This document shows positions 8,435-17,392 of a stretch of DNA of 64,000 bases, in pieces; position 1 is the stretch's first letter; each line of letters starts with the position of its first letter. The notes under the pieces were generated by a model. It saw only the letters and a program-made list of their open reading frames with translations. It was not told the origin of the DNA and made no database searches. Where the stretch lies: assembly GCF_900269665.1 (NCBI RefSeq), contig NZ_LT985361.1, forward strand, positions 1,049,270 through 1,113,269, read 5' to 3'. The position numbers and the translations under genes were made by a program. Source of the DNA: Nocardia suismassiliense (GTDB taxonomy: Bacteria; Actinomycetota; Actinomycetes; Mycobacteriales; Mycobacteriaceae).

Positions 8435-9799
8435 ATGACCGACGATTCCCGCACCGCCGAGCTGCGCAGCAAGGTGGCCGCGCTCATGCCGCAGGCGAAA
8501 ACCGATCTGACGCAACTTGTTTCGTTCAAGTCGGTGGCGGATCCGCGCCAGTTTCCGCCGGAGGAGTGTGAGCGGGCCGCGCAGTGGGTGGCCGACGCGT
8601 TCGCCGCGGCGGGGCTGACCAGGGTGGGGTTGCACGAGACACCGGACGGCAGCAAGGCCGTCATCGCCGCGCGTCCCGGGCCGCCCGGCGCGCCGACGGT
8701 GCTGCTGTACTGCCACTACGACGTGCAACCGCCGCTGGACCCCGCGGCGTGGCGTACGCCGGTCTGGGAGCTGACCGAGAAGAACGGCCGCTGGTACGGC
8801 CGCGGCGCCGCGGACTGCAAGGGCAACATCGTCATGCACCTCACGGCGCTGCGCGCGCTGGGACCCGACCTGCCGCTCGGCGTCATGATGGTCGCCGAGG
8901 GCTCCGAGGAGCAGGGCACCGGCGGGCTGGAGCGGTTCGTCGAGGCCAACCCGGATCTGTTGCGTGCGGACACGATTCTGATCGGCGACTGCGGCAACTT
9001 CGCCGCAGGGGTGCCGACGCTGACCGAAACGTTGCGCGGCGGCGTGAGCGTGATCGTCACCGTGCGAACCATGGCGGGCCCTTTGCATTCCGGCATGTTC
9101 GGCGGCGCCGCCCCGGACGCGCTCGCCGCGCTGATCCACCTGCTCGCCTCGCTGCGCGACGCGCACGGCAACACCACGGTCGCCGGACTGCAGCACGATC
9201 AGCGCTGGTCCGGCGTGCAATACGGGGAGGACCAGTTCCGCACCGACGCCGGTGTGCTGCGCGGCGTGGAGCTGATCGGTGACGGCTCCGTCTCCGACAT
9301 GCTCTGGGCGCGACCGGCTTTGACGGTGCTCGGCATCGATGTCCCGCCAGTGGTCGGTTCCACCGCCGCCATCCAGCCCTCGGCGCGCGCCCGGCTCAGT
9401 CTGCGCATCCCACCGGGCACGGATCCGGAGGAGGCGCGCAAGGCACTCTTCGCGCACCTCGAGGCGAACACACCGTGGAACGCCGAACTCACCATCGAGC
9501 TGGACGGCATCGGCGCACCGTTCCGGTCCGGGAACGGCGGTCCGGCCCGCGAGGCGATGGAGGCGGCGCTGGCCGCCTCGTACGGCCGCGCCGCCACCAC
9601 GCAGGGGCAGGGTGGCTCGATTCCGCTGTGCAACGTCTTCGCCGACACCTACCCCGAGGCCGAGATCATGCTGCTCGGGGTCGAGGAACCGAAGTGCCTG
9701 ATCCACGCCCCCAACGAGAGCGTGGACCCCTCGGAGATCGAGCACATGGCACTGGCCGAGGCGCTGTTCCTGCTGAACTACGCCGACCGAGCCGGCTAG
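8435..9799 (+). CDS. M20 family dipeptidase / metallopeptidase
   Basis: A 454-aa cytosolic di-zinc peptidase. Metal-site motifs are in order: CHYDVQPP (first His/Asp), GRGAADCKGN (bridging Asp), EGSEEQGTGG (catalytic and metal Glu), LIGDCGN, and a C-terminal LIHAPNESVD with the last histidine ligand. A dimerisation lid lies between residues about 200 and 320. The ATG at 8435 is taken with GAGG upstream. It belongs to the Cndp2/PepV-like dipeptidases. It is divergent from gadB and convergent with the metallo-hydrolase, separated from the latter by a stem-loop. Confidence 0.9.
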   Translation: MTDDSRTAELRSKVAALMPQAKTDLTQLVSFKSVADPRQFPPEECERAAQWVADAFAAAGLTRVGLHETPDGSKAVIAARPGPPGAPTVLLYCHYDVQPPLDPAAWRTPVWELTEKNGRWYGRGAADCKGNIVMHLTALRALGPDLPLGVMMVAEGSEEQGTGGLERFVEANPDLLRADTILIGDCGNFAAGVPTLTETLRGGVSVIVTVRTMAGPLHSGMFGGAAPDALAALIHLLASLRDAHGNTTVAGLQHDQRWSGVQYGEDQFRTDAGVLRGVELIGDGSVSDMLWARPALTVLGIDVPPVVGSTAAIQPSARARLSLRIPPGTDPEEARKALFAHLEANTPWNAELTIELDGIGAPFRSGNGGPAREAMEAALAASYGRAATTQGQGGSIPLCNVFADTYPEAEIMLLGVEEPKCLIHAPNESVDPSEIEHMALAEALFLLNYADRAG

Positions 9800-9807
9800 C
9801 AACGGCG

Positions 9808-9847
9808 GCCACCTGTCGTCCCGGCGGCGGCCGAGAGGACAGGTGGC
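9808..9847. terminator. Bidirectional stem-loop
   Basis: Arms GCCACCTGTC (9808-9817) and GACAGGTGGC (9838-9847) pair perfectly over 10 bp between the convergent M20 peptidase and MBL-fold genes. Confidence 0.55.
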
Positions 9848-9859
9848 GCACCGGAAGTG

Positions 9860-10504
9860 CTAGAACTCGCGCTGGTCTTCCGGCTCCACCACGGTGAATT
9901 CCGTTCCGGCGGGACCCATCTCGGACAGCCTGCCGAAGTAGATGCCCTGTGCCTCCGGCGCGATGATGCCGTAGTGGATGGGCAGCGCGGTGCGCGGCGC
10001 GACCGCGCGCAGGTAGTCCACCGCTTCGCTGAGTTTCATCCACGGCGCGGCCGCCGGGACCGCGAGCACGCCGACCGGGACCGGCGGCACCCACAGCGAG
10101 TCGCCGGGGTGCACCAGCTGTGCCGGATCGTCCGGGCTGCCCAGCTGGAACACGGTGTTGTCGACGACCGGGATCTCCGGGTGGATCACCGCGTGCCTGC
10201 CGCCACCGCCGGTGATCCGCAGGTCGCCGAGGGTGAGCACGTTGCCCGCGTGCACCGCCTCCCACCGCTCGCCGCGCTGCTGCGCGGTCTGCGGATCGGC
10301 CAGCAGCCGGGCGCCGGGATTGGCGTCGACCAGGGCCTCGATCCGGTTCGGATCGATGTGGTCGGGGTGCTGGTGGGTGATCGCGATGGCGTCCAGACCG
10401 GTGAGCCCTTCGAAACCGTGCGAGAAGGTGCCGGGATCGAACAGCACCTTCTTGCCGTGTAGCTCGACGAGCAGGCAGGAGTGGCCGAAGTGAGCTATGC
10501 GCAT
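9860..10504 (-). CDS. MBL-fold metal-dependent hydrolase (UlaG-like)
   Basis: A 214-aa protein of the metallo-beta-lactamase superfamily. It starts MRIAHFGHSCLLVEL, as UlaG/YtnP-like members do, and carries the ITHQHPDH metal-binding motif near residue 45, then further ligands in the FQLGSPDD and LPIHYG regions. No signal peptide, so cytosolic. The physiological substrate of these stand-alone hydrolases is generally unknown. It is divergent from purS, with about 127 bases between the starts. In mycobacteria a similar gene is found near purS/purQ. Confidence 0.85.
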   Translation of the reverse strand: MRIAHFGHSCLLVELHGKKVLFDPGTFSHGFEGLTGLDAIAITHQHPDHIDPNRIEALVDANPGARLLADPQTAQQRGERWEAVHAGNVLTLGDLRITGGGGRHAVIHPEIPVVDNTVFQLGSPDDPAQLVHPGDSLWVPPVPVGVLAVPAAAPWMKLSEAVDYLRAVAPRTALPIHYGIIAPEAQGIYFGRLSEMGPAGTEFTVVEPEDQREF

Positions 10505-10631
10505 CCCGCCATGCTATTGCCGGACTGCTGCCGCGGCACCCGGCGAATTTGGCCCACCCCGAGGATGCCGCGGTCGACCAGCACAACTACGCTGCTCAGG
10601 TAACCCCCCACCACCACATGAGGAGCAACGC

Positions 10632-10868
10632 GTGGCACGAGTCGTGGTCGAGGTGATGCCGAAGGCCGAGATCCTGGACCCCCAGGGACAGGCCATCGTC
10701 GGTGCGCTCCCGCGCCTGGGATTCGAGGGCATCTCGGATGTACGGCAGGGCAAGCGATTCGAACTCGACGTCGACGACAGTGTCGGTGACGCCGAGCTCG
10801 AGCAGATCGCGGAGTCGCTGCTGTGCAACACCGTGATCGAGGAGTGGAAGGTCACTCGCCTGTCATGA
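10632..10868 (+). CDS. purS: Phosphoribosylformylglycinamidine synthase subunit PurS
   Basis: A 78-aa subunit that bridges PurL and PurQ in the FGAM synthase complex (fourth step of de novo purine synthesis). [19 protein letters not shown] and the central RQGKRFEL are typical, and the length is normal. The GTG at 10632 is chosen because AGGAG lies 6 nt upstream; the longer in-frame extension is not conserved-looking. Its TGA overlaps the ATG of purQ (ATGA), so the two are coupled. Confidence 0.95.
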   Translation: MARVVVEVMPKAEILDPQGQAIVGALPRLGFEGISDVRQGKRFELDVDDSVGDAELEQIAESLLCNTVIEEWKVTRLS

Positions 10869-11542
10869 CTGCGCGCATCGGAGTCATCACTTTTCCGGGC
10901 ACGCTCGATGATGTCGACGCGGCCCGGGCGGTGCGCCTGGCGGGCGCCGAGGCGGTCAGCCTGTGGCATGCCGACGCCGACCTGAAGCAGGTCGACGCGG
11001 TGGTCGTGCCCGGCGGTTTCTCCTACGGTGACTACCTGCGCGCGGGCGCCATCGCCCGGTTCGCGCCGGTGATGGGCGAGGTCGTGCGCGCCGCCAAGGC
11101 CGGCCTGCCGGTGCTCGGCATCTGCAACGGCTTCCAGGTGCTGTGCGAAGCGGGCCTGCTGCCCGGCGCGCTCACCCGGAACGAGGGGCTGCACTTCATC
11201 TGCCGCGACGAGTGGCTGCGGGTGGAGTCCGCGTCCACCGTGTGGACTTCGCGCTACGAGGCCGGCGCGCAGATCCTGATCCCGCTGAAGTCCGGTGAGG
11301 GGCGTTTCCAGGCCGCGCCCGCCGTGCTCGACGAGCTGGAGGGCGAGGGCCGGGTGGTCTTCCGCTACGCGGGCGACAACCCGAACGGTTCGCAGCGCGG
11401 CATCGCGGGCATCGCCTCGGCCGACGGACGCATCGTCGGCCTGATGCCGCACCCGGAACACGCGACCGAAGCACTGACCGGCCCGAGCGACGACGGCCTC
11501 GGCCTGTTCCTCTCGGTGCTGGACACCCTGGTCTCCGCGTAA
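10865..11542 (+). CDS. purQ: Phosphoribosylformylglycinamidine synthase subunit PurQ (glutaminase)
   Basis: A 225-aa class I glutamine amidotransferase that supplies ammonia to PurL. It begins [14 protein letters not shown], has the oxyanion segment [15 protein letters not shown], the nucleophile in GICNGFQ (Cys87) and the His/Glu pair in MPHPEHA (His196, Glu198). The start overlaps the purS stop by 4 nt. It runs into a large stem-loop shared with the convergent AmiC-like gene. The partner purL is 14 kb downstream, so the complex is encoded at two loci. Confidence 0.96.
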   Translation: MTARIGVITFPGTLDDVDAARAVRLAGAEAVSLWHADADLKQVDAVVVPGGFSYGDYLRAGAIARFAPVMGEVVRAAKAGLPVLGICNGFQVLCEAGLLPGALTRNEGLHFICRDEWLRVESASTVWTSRYEAGAQILIPLKSGEGRFQAAPAVLDELEGEGRVVFRYAGDNPNGSQRGIAGIASADGRIVGLMPHPEHATEALTGPSDDGLGLFLSVLDTLVSA

Positions 11543-11548
11543 CACCCA

Positions 11549-11613
11549 GAGCCGCATACTTTTCGAGCCCCATGCAGTCCGCGAGTGTGTGGGGCTCGAA
11601 AGTTATGCGGCTC
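11549..11613. terminator. Large inverted repeat between purQ and AmiC-like gene
   Basis: Two 24-nt arms (11549-11572 and 11590-11613) pair with two mismatches around a 17-nt loop. The second arm overlaps the final codon of the convergent gene. It begins 7 bases after the purQ stop and most likely ends transcription from both sides. A short T-run (ACTTTT) lies inside the first arm. Confidence 0.7.
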
Positions 11614-12688
11614 AGGTGATTCTGGCGACGATGTCGAACTCGACCCCGTTCGCACGGGCGATATAGCCGTGCTGGATGGCTTGGTTGCCCTGGAAAGCGC
11701 GCAGCCCGCCGGGGGTTTCCAGCAGCACGCCGTGATCGATGGCGCCGAGCACGTCGGGCACCCGCAGCGAGCCCACCGCATGCGCGAGCCCGGCCAGGGT
11801 GTGGATGGCCTCGTAGGTCATGTTGCTGAAACTGGTGAGCGCCGGCGCGAACTCGCCGTGCAATTTGCGGTAGCGGCCGACCCGCTCCCGCCCGTCCGCG
11901 GTGCGCTCGTCGATGAAGAAACTGGACGCGGCATAGAAGTTCTGGTTGGCGCCAGGGCCGCCGGCCAGCAACACGTTCTCGTCCGCGGCGGGGCTGATCC
12001 GCAGCTGGGTCGCCGCGCGTCCGGTCGAGGCGAACTGCCGGTTGAATCGGGACACGTCCGCGCCCACCATCAGGATCACCACGCCGTCGGCCCGGTCCAG
12101 CGCCGGGTGGCCCAGGAAGTCGCCGAAGTCGGGCGCACCGAGCGGCACGAAGCGCTCCAGCACGATGGCGCCGGGGTCGGTCAGGCTGTTGCGGATCGCC
12201 TTGGCCGACTCACGCGGCCAGATGTAGTCGTTGCCGATGATGGCCCAGCGGCGCACGCCGTGCTCGCGCTCGAGCCACTGCAGCGCGGGCAGCGTCTGCC
12301 CGGCCGGGTGCTCGCCGAGCATCAACACCCCGGGTAGCTCGTCCGGCAGTCCCTCGTGCCCGGTGGCGAATAAATAGGGCACCCGGCTGGCGGTCGCGCG
12401 GGCCACCACCCGGCGCACCGCGGAGGTGTGCCAGCCGGTGATCGCGTCCACCATGCCGGTCGCCAGCAGTGCGGAAACTTCGCTGGCCACCTCGTGCGGC
12501 GCCCGCCCGCCATCGATATTCGTAGTACGAATTTCTCGGCCGAGAATTCCTGTGCCCCGGTTGATTTCGTCGACGGCAAGGGAAATCGCCGCATCGCAGG
12601 AGGGTGCCACGATCCCGCCCGGTCCCTGCATGGGGACTATGTTCAGGATCTCGATAGTGCCCTCTGGGCTCTCGCCGAACGCTGACAT
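11612..12688 (-). CDS. AmiC/UrtA-like ligand-binding protein, probably cytosolic
   Basis: A 358-aa type I periplasmic-binding-fold protein (Peripla_BP_6). Features such as IEILNIVPMQGPGGIVAPSC, AISLAVDEINRGTGILGREI and WAIIGNDYIWP match amide/urea-binding receptors. It has no signal peptide and no lipobox, unlike transporter subunits, and so resembles AmiC, the cytosolic amide sensor that controls the antiterminator AmiR. No amiR-like gene, amidase or permease lies beside it. It is divergent from a MarR regulator, 52 bases apart. A stand-alone metabolite sensor or a transporter component that lost its export signal are both possible. Confidence 0.8.
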   Translation of the reverse strand: MSAFGESPEGTIEILNIVPMQGPGGIVAPSCDAAISLAVDEINRGTGILGREIRTTNIDGGRAPHEVASEVSALLATGMVDAITGWHTSAVRRVVARATASRVPYLFATGHEGLPDELPGVLMLGEHPAGQTLPALQWLEREHGVRRWAIIGNDYIWPRESAKAIRNSLTDPGAIVLERFVPLGAPDFGDFLGHPALDRADGVVILMVGADVSRFNRQFASTGRAATQLRISPAADENVLLAGGPGANQNFYAASSFFIDERTADGRERVGRYRKLHGEFAPALTSFSNMTYEAIHTLAGLAHAVGSLRVPDVLGAIDHGVLLETPGGLRAFQGNQAIQHGYIARANGVEFDIVARIT

Positions 12689-12740
12689 TCGGTACTCTTC
12701 TTCTCGTTCGAGCGAAATTCATGGCAGGCAGGAAATAACA

Positions 12741-13172
12741 ATGACGACCATTGTAAGCGGATATTCGACGCTGCATGGTGCGCTGCGTGCCGCAGAACGC
12801 GGTTGGCTGCGTCACTTGGATGCCGCACTGTGTGCCAGGCAGCTCACGGCCGATCAGTGGTCGATGCTGTCAAATCTCTCCAGCGAGACCGGCATCACGA
12901 TGAGCGAGCTTGCGGCCAGGTCACAGCTGGCGCCGTCCTCGGCGACCCGGCATGCGGACTACCTGGCCGAGCGCGGTCTGATCTTCCGGCTGGCGGCCCA
13001 GGACGACCGCAGGCGGATCCTGATCGGGCTGAGCCGGCTCGGTGCGGAGCTGGTCGCGTCGGTGCGGGCCGAGGAGTCGCGGGCCGAGCAAGAACTGCGG
13101 ACGCGAATGGGTGCGCGGCGCTATGCCGAGCTCATGCGTTTATTGGAACTTGTTTCCGCAAACCCCGAGTAG
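12741..13172 (+). CDS. MarR family transcriptional regulator
   Basis: A 143-aa winged-helix regulator. The recognition region MSELAARSQLAPSSATRHADYLAERGLI (about residues 53-80) and the wing with DRRRILIGLSRLG are typical. The ATG at 12741 is preceded by AGGA 7 nt upstream. It is divergent from the AmiC-like gene with only 52 bases between the starts, so it may control that gene and itself. The ligand is unknown. Confidence 0.88.
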   Translation: MTTIVSGYSTLHGALRAAERGWLRHLDAALCARQLTADQWSMLSNLSSETGITMSELAARSQLAPSSATRHADYLAERGLIFRLAAQDDRRRILIGLSRLGAELVASVRAEESRAEQELRTRMGARRYAELMRLLELVSANPE

Positions 13173-13466
13173 GGCTAATTCATCCGACGATTTCCGCGCG
13201 GTCTGATCCGTCCTCGGACGCACGCGCGGTCATCCTTGCGCGGCCATCTTTGTGCCGTGCCGAATGGAATTAATGTGGTCGCTCGTCATAGCAAAATTTG
13301 AAGTAGCGGCAATCCTGAAGTTTGCCCGAGGTTGCGATCCCCTTGCTCGACACGCCGGGCGGCGAGCGTCGGGGACTTCTGCCGCGTACTACCGTTTCAC
13401 TCGGACCAAGATCTCGATCTGCACCATCGCGTACGTTCTCTCCGCCGAAACGGAAAGTGGTGTCCG

Positions 13467-14642
13467 ATGCGGTTGTTCGGTTCATGGCAACGCGGGGCCC
13501 TGGCTGCCGCTGTGTCGGCCTGTTTCGCCGCCGGGGTGGTCTCGGTACCCGCGCACGCGGCGACCGCGGGAACGGTCATCTCCGTGCTGCCCCAACCCGC
13601 GGGCTGGCGCAACGTCAGCAATGGCTCGGTCGTCGAATACTGGATGACCGGTTCGGACGGCACCCCGAAACCCGCCAGCGGTGCGGTACTCATTCCGCCC
13701 GGTCCGGCCCCGGCCGGCGGCTGGCCGATTCTCGCCTTCGCGCACGGCAGCTTCGGCCTCGGCCCGGGCTGCGGCGCGCAGTCCGACCCGGCCCGCGGCC
13801 CCTGGCCCGAGTTGCGCGTCGCCGAGGACAAATTCGTGGCGAGCTTCCTGTCCAAAGGATTCGCCGTGGTCGCGCCGGACTATCTGGGGCTCGGCCGGTT
13901 CGACACCGGCCCGCATCCGTACCTCGAACTGAAGACCGAGGCCACCGCGACCATCGGCCTGATCAAGGCGGCCAGGTCGCACTTCGCCGAGCTGTCGCGC
14001 ACCTGGGTGGTCCTCGGTGGTTCGCAGGGCGGGCATGCCGCGCTCGGGACCGCACATCTGCACCGGACCTACGCCCCGGAGCTCGACTTTCGTGGCGCGA
14101 TCGCGATCGACCCCGCCTCCGACGCGGAGAGCCTGCTGCCGATGGCCGGACCGTGGGGCCCCGACCTGCCGAGTGAGGTCGGCCAGGCCCTCACCGTGTT
14201 CGTCTCCAGCGTGCTCGCCGGCCTGCGCGCCGCGCGGCCGGACGCGAACATGGACAGCTACCTGACCCCGCGCGGCCGGGAGGTGCTCGATACCGTCGGC
14301 CGACTGTGCCAGGACCGGATGGTCGAGGGGATCGGCGATGCCGGAATCAGTCAGCTGCTGTCGAAGCCGTTGACCAACAAGCACTTCCAGGGCGTGCTCG
14401 CCGACTACCTCGGTGTGCCGACCAGTGGTTACGATGCGCCGATCCTGTTGCTGATCAACGCGACCGACATCTCGGTCCCCTCGCCGCTGCACGCGGCATT
14501 GGCAGCCCGATTCACCGTGAATCGAGTGGACTATAAGATGGTGGTCGGTACGGGCCGACACCTCCAGATCAATCGGGAGATGCACGCGGCCATCGATGCC
14601 TTTCTTGCTCGGATCCAACCCGTTACGACGGGTCAGAACTAG
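13467..14642 (+). CDS. Secreted lipase (LIP family alpha/beta hydrolase)
   Basis: A 391-aa exported hydrolase. The signal peptide runs from MRLFGSWQRGALAAAVSACF to PAHAA (cleavage near residue 31). The nucleophile is in LGGSQGGHAAL (Ser186), with the acidic residue probably in NATDISVPSPLH and the histidine in GTGRHLQINREMH. The cysteine pairs and the APDYLGLGRFDTGPHPY segment are typical of the secretory-lipase family found in Nocardia and Mycobacterium. The start at 13467 gives a clean signal peptide; upstream in-frame codons lie in the spacer. It probably hydrolyses acylglycerols outside the cell. Confidence 0.88.
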   Translation: MRLFGSWQRGALAAAVSACFAAGVVSVPAHAATAGTVISVLPQPAGWRNVSNGSVVEYWMTGSDGTPKPASGAVLIPPGPAPAGGWPILAFAHGSFGLGPGCGAQSDPARGPWPELRVAEDKFVASFLSKGFAVVAPDYLGLGRFDTGPHPYLELKTEATATIGLIKAARSHFAELSRTWVVLGGSQGGHAALGTAHLHRTYAPELDFRGAIAIDPASDAESLLPMAGPWGPDLPSEVGQALTVFVSSVLAGLRAARPDANMDSYLTPRGREVLDTVGRLCQDRMVEGIGDAGISQLLSKPLTNKHFQGVLADYLGVPTSGYDAPILLLINATDISVPSPLHAALAARFTVNRVDYKMVVGTGRHLQINREMHAAIDAFLARIQPVTTGQN

Positions 14643-14861
14643 CGTTTCCACACGGTGGTGCGAGATGTGCTGCGCACCGCCGAGTTTCTTTGCGACAACC
14701 CTGTGTATGCAAACGAGATGTCGGCCGAACGCGCGGTGCCGGGTGCGCGCCGAATCGGCGAAACCTGTAGAAACAGAAGGGTTCCGGTTATGCATGGTCA
14801 GTGCGACAAGAAGGTGTGTCGTTGCCTCGATAAGCAACCGCGATGGTCGATGCTGGTGCCC

Positions 14862-15974
14862 ATGCAATCGACTTTCCCAGGCGTAGAAAGGCGTCGGTCC
14901 CGGTGCGCCTTCGTGGCCGGTACCGCAGTAGCAGGACTGCTTGTCGGTGTTATGACCGGATTCGGCGCGGTGTCGGCTTCAGCAGATCCGAGCGTCGCCG
15001 GGATTCCTACCGGCGCGGTATCCCCGGATGGCTCGCGTATTACCGGTGTCGAAAAAATCGATGACCACAGCATCCGGCTGCAGGTGCACTCCGCGGCGAT
15101 GGACAAGACATTTCCGGTCGATGTCGTCCGGCCGGCGGATACCTCCCGACCGCGGCCGGTGCTCTATCTGCTGAACGGCGCCGACGGCGGCGAAGGCCTG
15201 GCCTCGTGGCAGGCGCAGACCGACATTCCGAAGTTCATGGCGGACAAGAATGCCAACCTGGTGATCCCGGTGGGCGGACCGTTCAGCTATTACGCGGACT
15301 GGATCAAGGATGATCCGGCACTCGGTCGCAACAAGTGGAAGACCTATTTGACCGAAGAGCTGCCGCCGCTGATCGACGCGGCGCTGGGCACCAATGGTGT
15401 CAATGCCATCGCGGGAATCTCCACCGCGGGCACCACCGTGCTCACGATGCCGATGGCGAAGCCCGGTCTCTACAAGGCCGTGGCCGCTTACAGTGGCTGC
15501 GCGCAGACCAGCGACAAACTCGGCACGGCTTTTGTCAAATCCGTGGTCGGCATGGGCGGCGGCGACGTGGAGAACATGTGGGGCCCGCCCGGCTCGCCCG
15601 AATGGCTGGAAAACGATGCCTACATCAACGCCGAGAAGTTGCGCGGGCTCGATCTGTACCTGTCGTCGGGCGACGGCAGCCCGGGCAAATATGACACGGT
15701 CGACGGGCGGGCCGAACAGCTCGGTGGTGGCCGTACCCAAATCGATGGAGACGACAATCAGCTGGGCGTCGAGACGCTGATCAATCAGATCGCGGTCGGC
15801 GGCGCGATCGAGGCCGTCACCAACTTCTGTACGCGCAATATGCAGCAGCGGCTGGAGTCGCTCGGAATTCCGGCGACCTTTCGCTACGCCTCGGGTACGC
15901 ATTCCTGGGGTTACTGGCAGGACGGGTTCAAGCACTCCTGGCCGTTCCTTTCCCGCGGGATGGGTCTGGCGTAG
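14862..15974 (+). CDS. Secreted mycolyltransferase-like esterase, variant nucleophile motif
   Basis: A 370-aa antigen 85-family protein that resembles the gene at 327 (TEELPPLIDA, YYADWIKDDPALGRNKWKTY, GTHSWGYWQDGF). The nucleophile motif reads GISTAG (Ser187) instead of GLSMGG. Start choice is open: ATG 14862 gives a normal signal peptide (MQSTFPGVERRRSR, hydrophobic core, SASAD cleavage); ATG 14850 is equivalent; ATG 14790 has AGAAGG upstream but would add a Cys-rich leader. Compared with the first mycolyltransferase it carries an insertion around residues 280-310. The catalytic His lies in GTHSW near residue 347. Mycolyl or other acyl transfer in the envelope is inferred. Confidence 0.85.
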   Translation: MQSTFPGVERRRSRCAFVAGTAVAGLLVGVMTGFGAVSASADPSVAGIPTGAVSPDGSRITGVEKIDDHSIRLQVHSAAMDKTFPVDVVRPADTSRPRPVLYLLNGADGGEGLASWQAQTDIPKFMADKNANLVIPVGGPFSYYADWIKDDPALGRNKWKTYLTEELPPLIDAALGTNGVNAIAGISTAGTTVLTMPMAKPGLYKAVAAYSGCAQTSDKLGTAFVKSVVGMGGGDVENMWGPPGSPEWLENDAYINAEKLRGLDLYLSSGDGSPGKYDTVDGRAEQLGGGRTQIDGDDNQLGVETLINQIAVGGAIEAVTNFCTRNMQQRLESLGIPATFRYASGTHSWGYWQDGFKHSWPFLSRGMGLA

Positions 15975-16215
15975 TACCGACGCTCGAATGAGTTGAATTC
16001 GACGAAGTTCACAGCGGGGCCGAGGGCTGTCATCCGATAGCCGTCGGCCCCGTTGGGTATTTCCCCGGCAGTATCGCCGACTTTTTGCCCCCCGCCCCGC
16101 CCGAAATGTGCGACTAGTCGTCCTTCGAGGGGAAGTTGCACCCCGCCGCTATTCGCCCGGTGGGACACGCCGCGCAGCTCGTGGACCGGCGGTATCGGCC
16201 GTATATCCTGCCTGC

Positions 16216-17064
16216 ATGGTATCTACAGAGACCCTGATCAACGATGTTTCGGACACGGCGCGATGGGCAGCTGCATATCGGGCCATCGAATCTTCCCGAA
16301 AAGACGCACTAATCTGTGATCCATTCGCCGATCGCATGGCAGGAGCCAGTGGCTACGAGATCATCCAGGCGGCGCCGAAGAAAGTGCGCAGCGGACTGGG
16401 TGTTGTCGTCCGGACCAAAATTATCGATGACCTGATTCAGGATTCACTGGCCCATGGTTGCACTCGGGTGCTGAATCTCGCGGCAGGGCTCGACACGCGC
16501 CCGTACCGCCTCGACCTGCCCGCCGAACTGACCTGGATCGAAGCCGATCTGCCCCGATTGGTCACCGAGAAGACGCAGTTGCTGGCCGATGAAACACCCA
16601 AGTGCCGGTTGGAACGGCATCAGGTGGACCTGTCGGATGCGGAGACGCTGCGCTCGTTCTTGAAGTCCGCGGTGGTGGACCCGGCCAAGACCCTGGTCAT
16701 CACCGAGGGGCTCATCCAGTACCTGGAGGACGAGCAGGTCAGCGAGCTGGCGAGCGCACTGCGCGCCGCGAACATCCAGTGGTGGATCGTCGACGTCATG
16801 AATACGACGATGCAGAACGGCATGGAGCGGTCGTACGGAACCATGTTCGAGAACGCCCCGTTCCGGTTCGTCTCCGACGATCCGATCGCCTATCTGGAAG
16901 AGCGCGGCTGGCTGGCAACGGATCTGGAATCGGTGTACACCCATGCGCGACGAGCGGGCCGTCTGCCGCTCAAGATGCGGCTGCTCGCTTCCGTGCTGGA
17001 GCCGGATCCGCGGCACGCCGGTAATCGGCCGTGGGCTGGGGTACTGCGCATGTCCCCCGCCTGA
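16216..17064 (+). CDS. Class I SAM-dependent methyltransferase (leucine carboxyl methyltransferase-like)
   Basis: A 282-aa member of the PF04072 / TIGR00027 family, which is strongly expanded in mycobacteria and nocardiae. Typical features are DPFADRMAG, VVRTKIIDD, the SAM-binding RVLNLAAGLDTRPYRL (about residues 84-100), WIEADLP and ITEGLIQYLEDEQV. The ATG at 16216 begins VSTETLINDVSDTARWAAAYRA, the normal N-terminus. The methyl acceptor of these proteins is generally unknown; S-adenosyl-dependent O-methylation of a small molecule is the usual guess. It ends in front of a strong terminator. Confidence 0.88.
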   Translation: MVSTETLINDVSDTARWAAAYRAIESSRKDALICDPFADRMAGASGYEIIQAAPKKVRSGLGVVVRTKIIDDLIQDSLAHGCTRVLNLAAGLDTRPYRLDLPAELTWIEADLPRLVTEKTQLLADETPKCRLERHQVDLSDAETLRSFLKSAVVDPAKTLVITEGLIQYLEDEQVSELASALRAANIQWWIVDVMNTTMQNGMERSYGTMFENAPFRFVSDDPIAYLEERGWLATDLESVYTHARRAGRLPLKMRLLASVLEPDPRHAGNRPWAGVLRMSPA

Positions 17065-17110
17065 GGTAGTGGCGTAGGCCCGAATATGCGGCCAGAGAAT
17101 GTCGAACAAC

Positions 17111-17152
17111 AAATGCGGGGCCGAGCGTCTGCAGTCGCTCGGCCCCGCATTT
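17111..17152. terminator. Strong intrinsic terminator, shared
   Basis: Perfect 17-bp stem (17111-17127 with 17136-17152) and an 8-nt loop, followed by a T-rich tail (TTTAGTTTT) on the plus strand. It closes the methyltransferase transcript and, on the minus strand, the small-peptide transcript. Confidence 0.85.
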
Positions 17153-17175
17153 AGTTTTAGCTCAGAGATGATGGT

Positions 17176-17259
17176 TTAGAGCAGGCCCAGCGCAGACACG
17201 GCGAGTGCGATGACGCCGGCGAGGCCCAGGCCCAGGGGAACGGTCACGGACAGCAGCAT
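17176..17259 (-). CDS. 27-aa hydrophobic peptide, copy 1 of 3
   Basis: A 27-residue peptide starting MLLSVTVPLGLG and ending SALGLL. It has no charged residue and would form one membrane helix. AAGGAG (complement of 17267-17272) lies 7 nt before the ATG. Two further copies with the same spacing and ribosome binding site follow upstream on the same strand. Over codons 4-12, eight codons differ from copy 2 only at synonymous positions, which is direct evidence for selection on the amino acids. The gene is the last in the series and runs into the terminator at 17111-17152. No known family is recognised. Confidence 0.75.
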   Translation of the reverse strand: MLLSVTVPLGLGLAGVIALAVSALGLL

Positions 17260-17343
17260 GAGTTTGCTCCTTCTTGGTTCGAGTGAGTGTGAGTGGTCGA
17301 ATCGAGGATGCTTGATCCGGCTCGACCGAACTCGGGAATCAGA

Positions 17344-17370
17344 GTGGACACCGGCTTGTGCCGGCTCCAC
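17344..17370 (-). terminator. Hairpin after peptide copy 2
   Basis: GTGGA...CCGGC (17344-17355) pairs with GCCGG...TCCAC (17360-17370) around a 4-nt loop with a small internal bulge. It lies 22 bases downstream of the copy 2 stop on the minus strand and could attenuate or end that transcript. Confidence 0.35.
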
Positions 17371-17392
17371 TGTGCGCAAGAGGCTGCGATTC

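Noticed and set aside
14790..14861. Upstream start for the second mycolyltransferase, and the idea of a Cys-rich leader there
   Set aside because: The added part has three Cys but is in frame and continuous with the gene; a signal peptide starting at 14862 is far more natural. AGAAGG before 14790 keeps it as a minor alternative.
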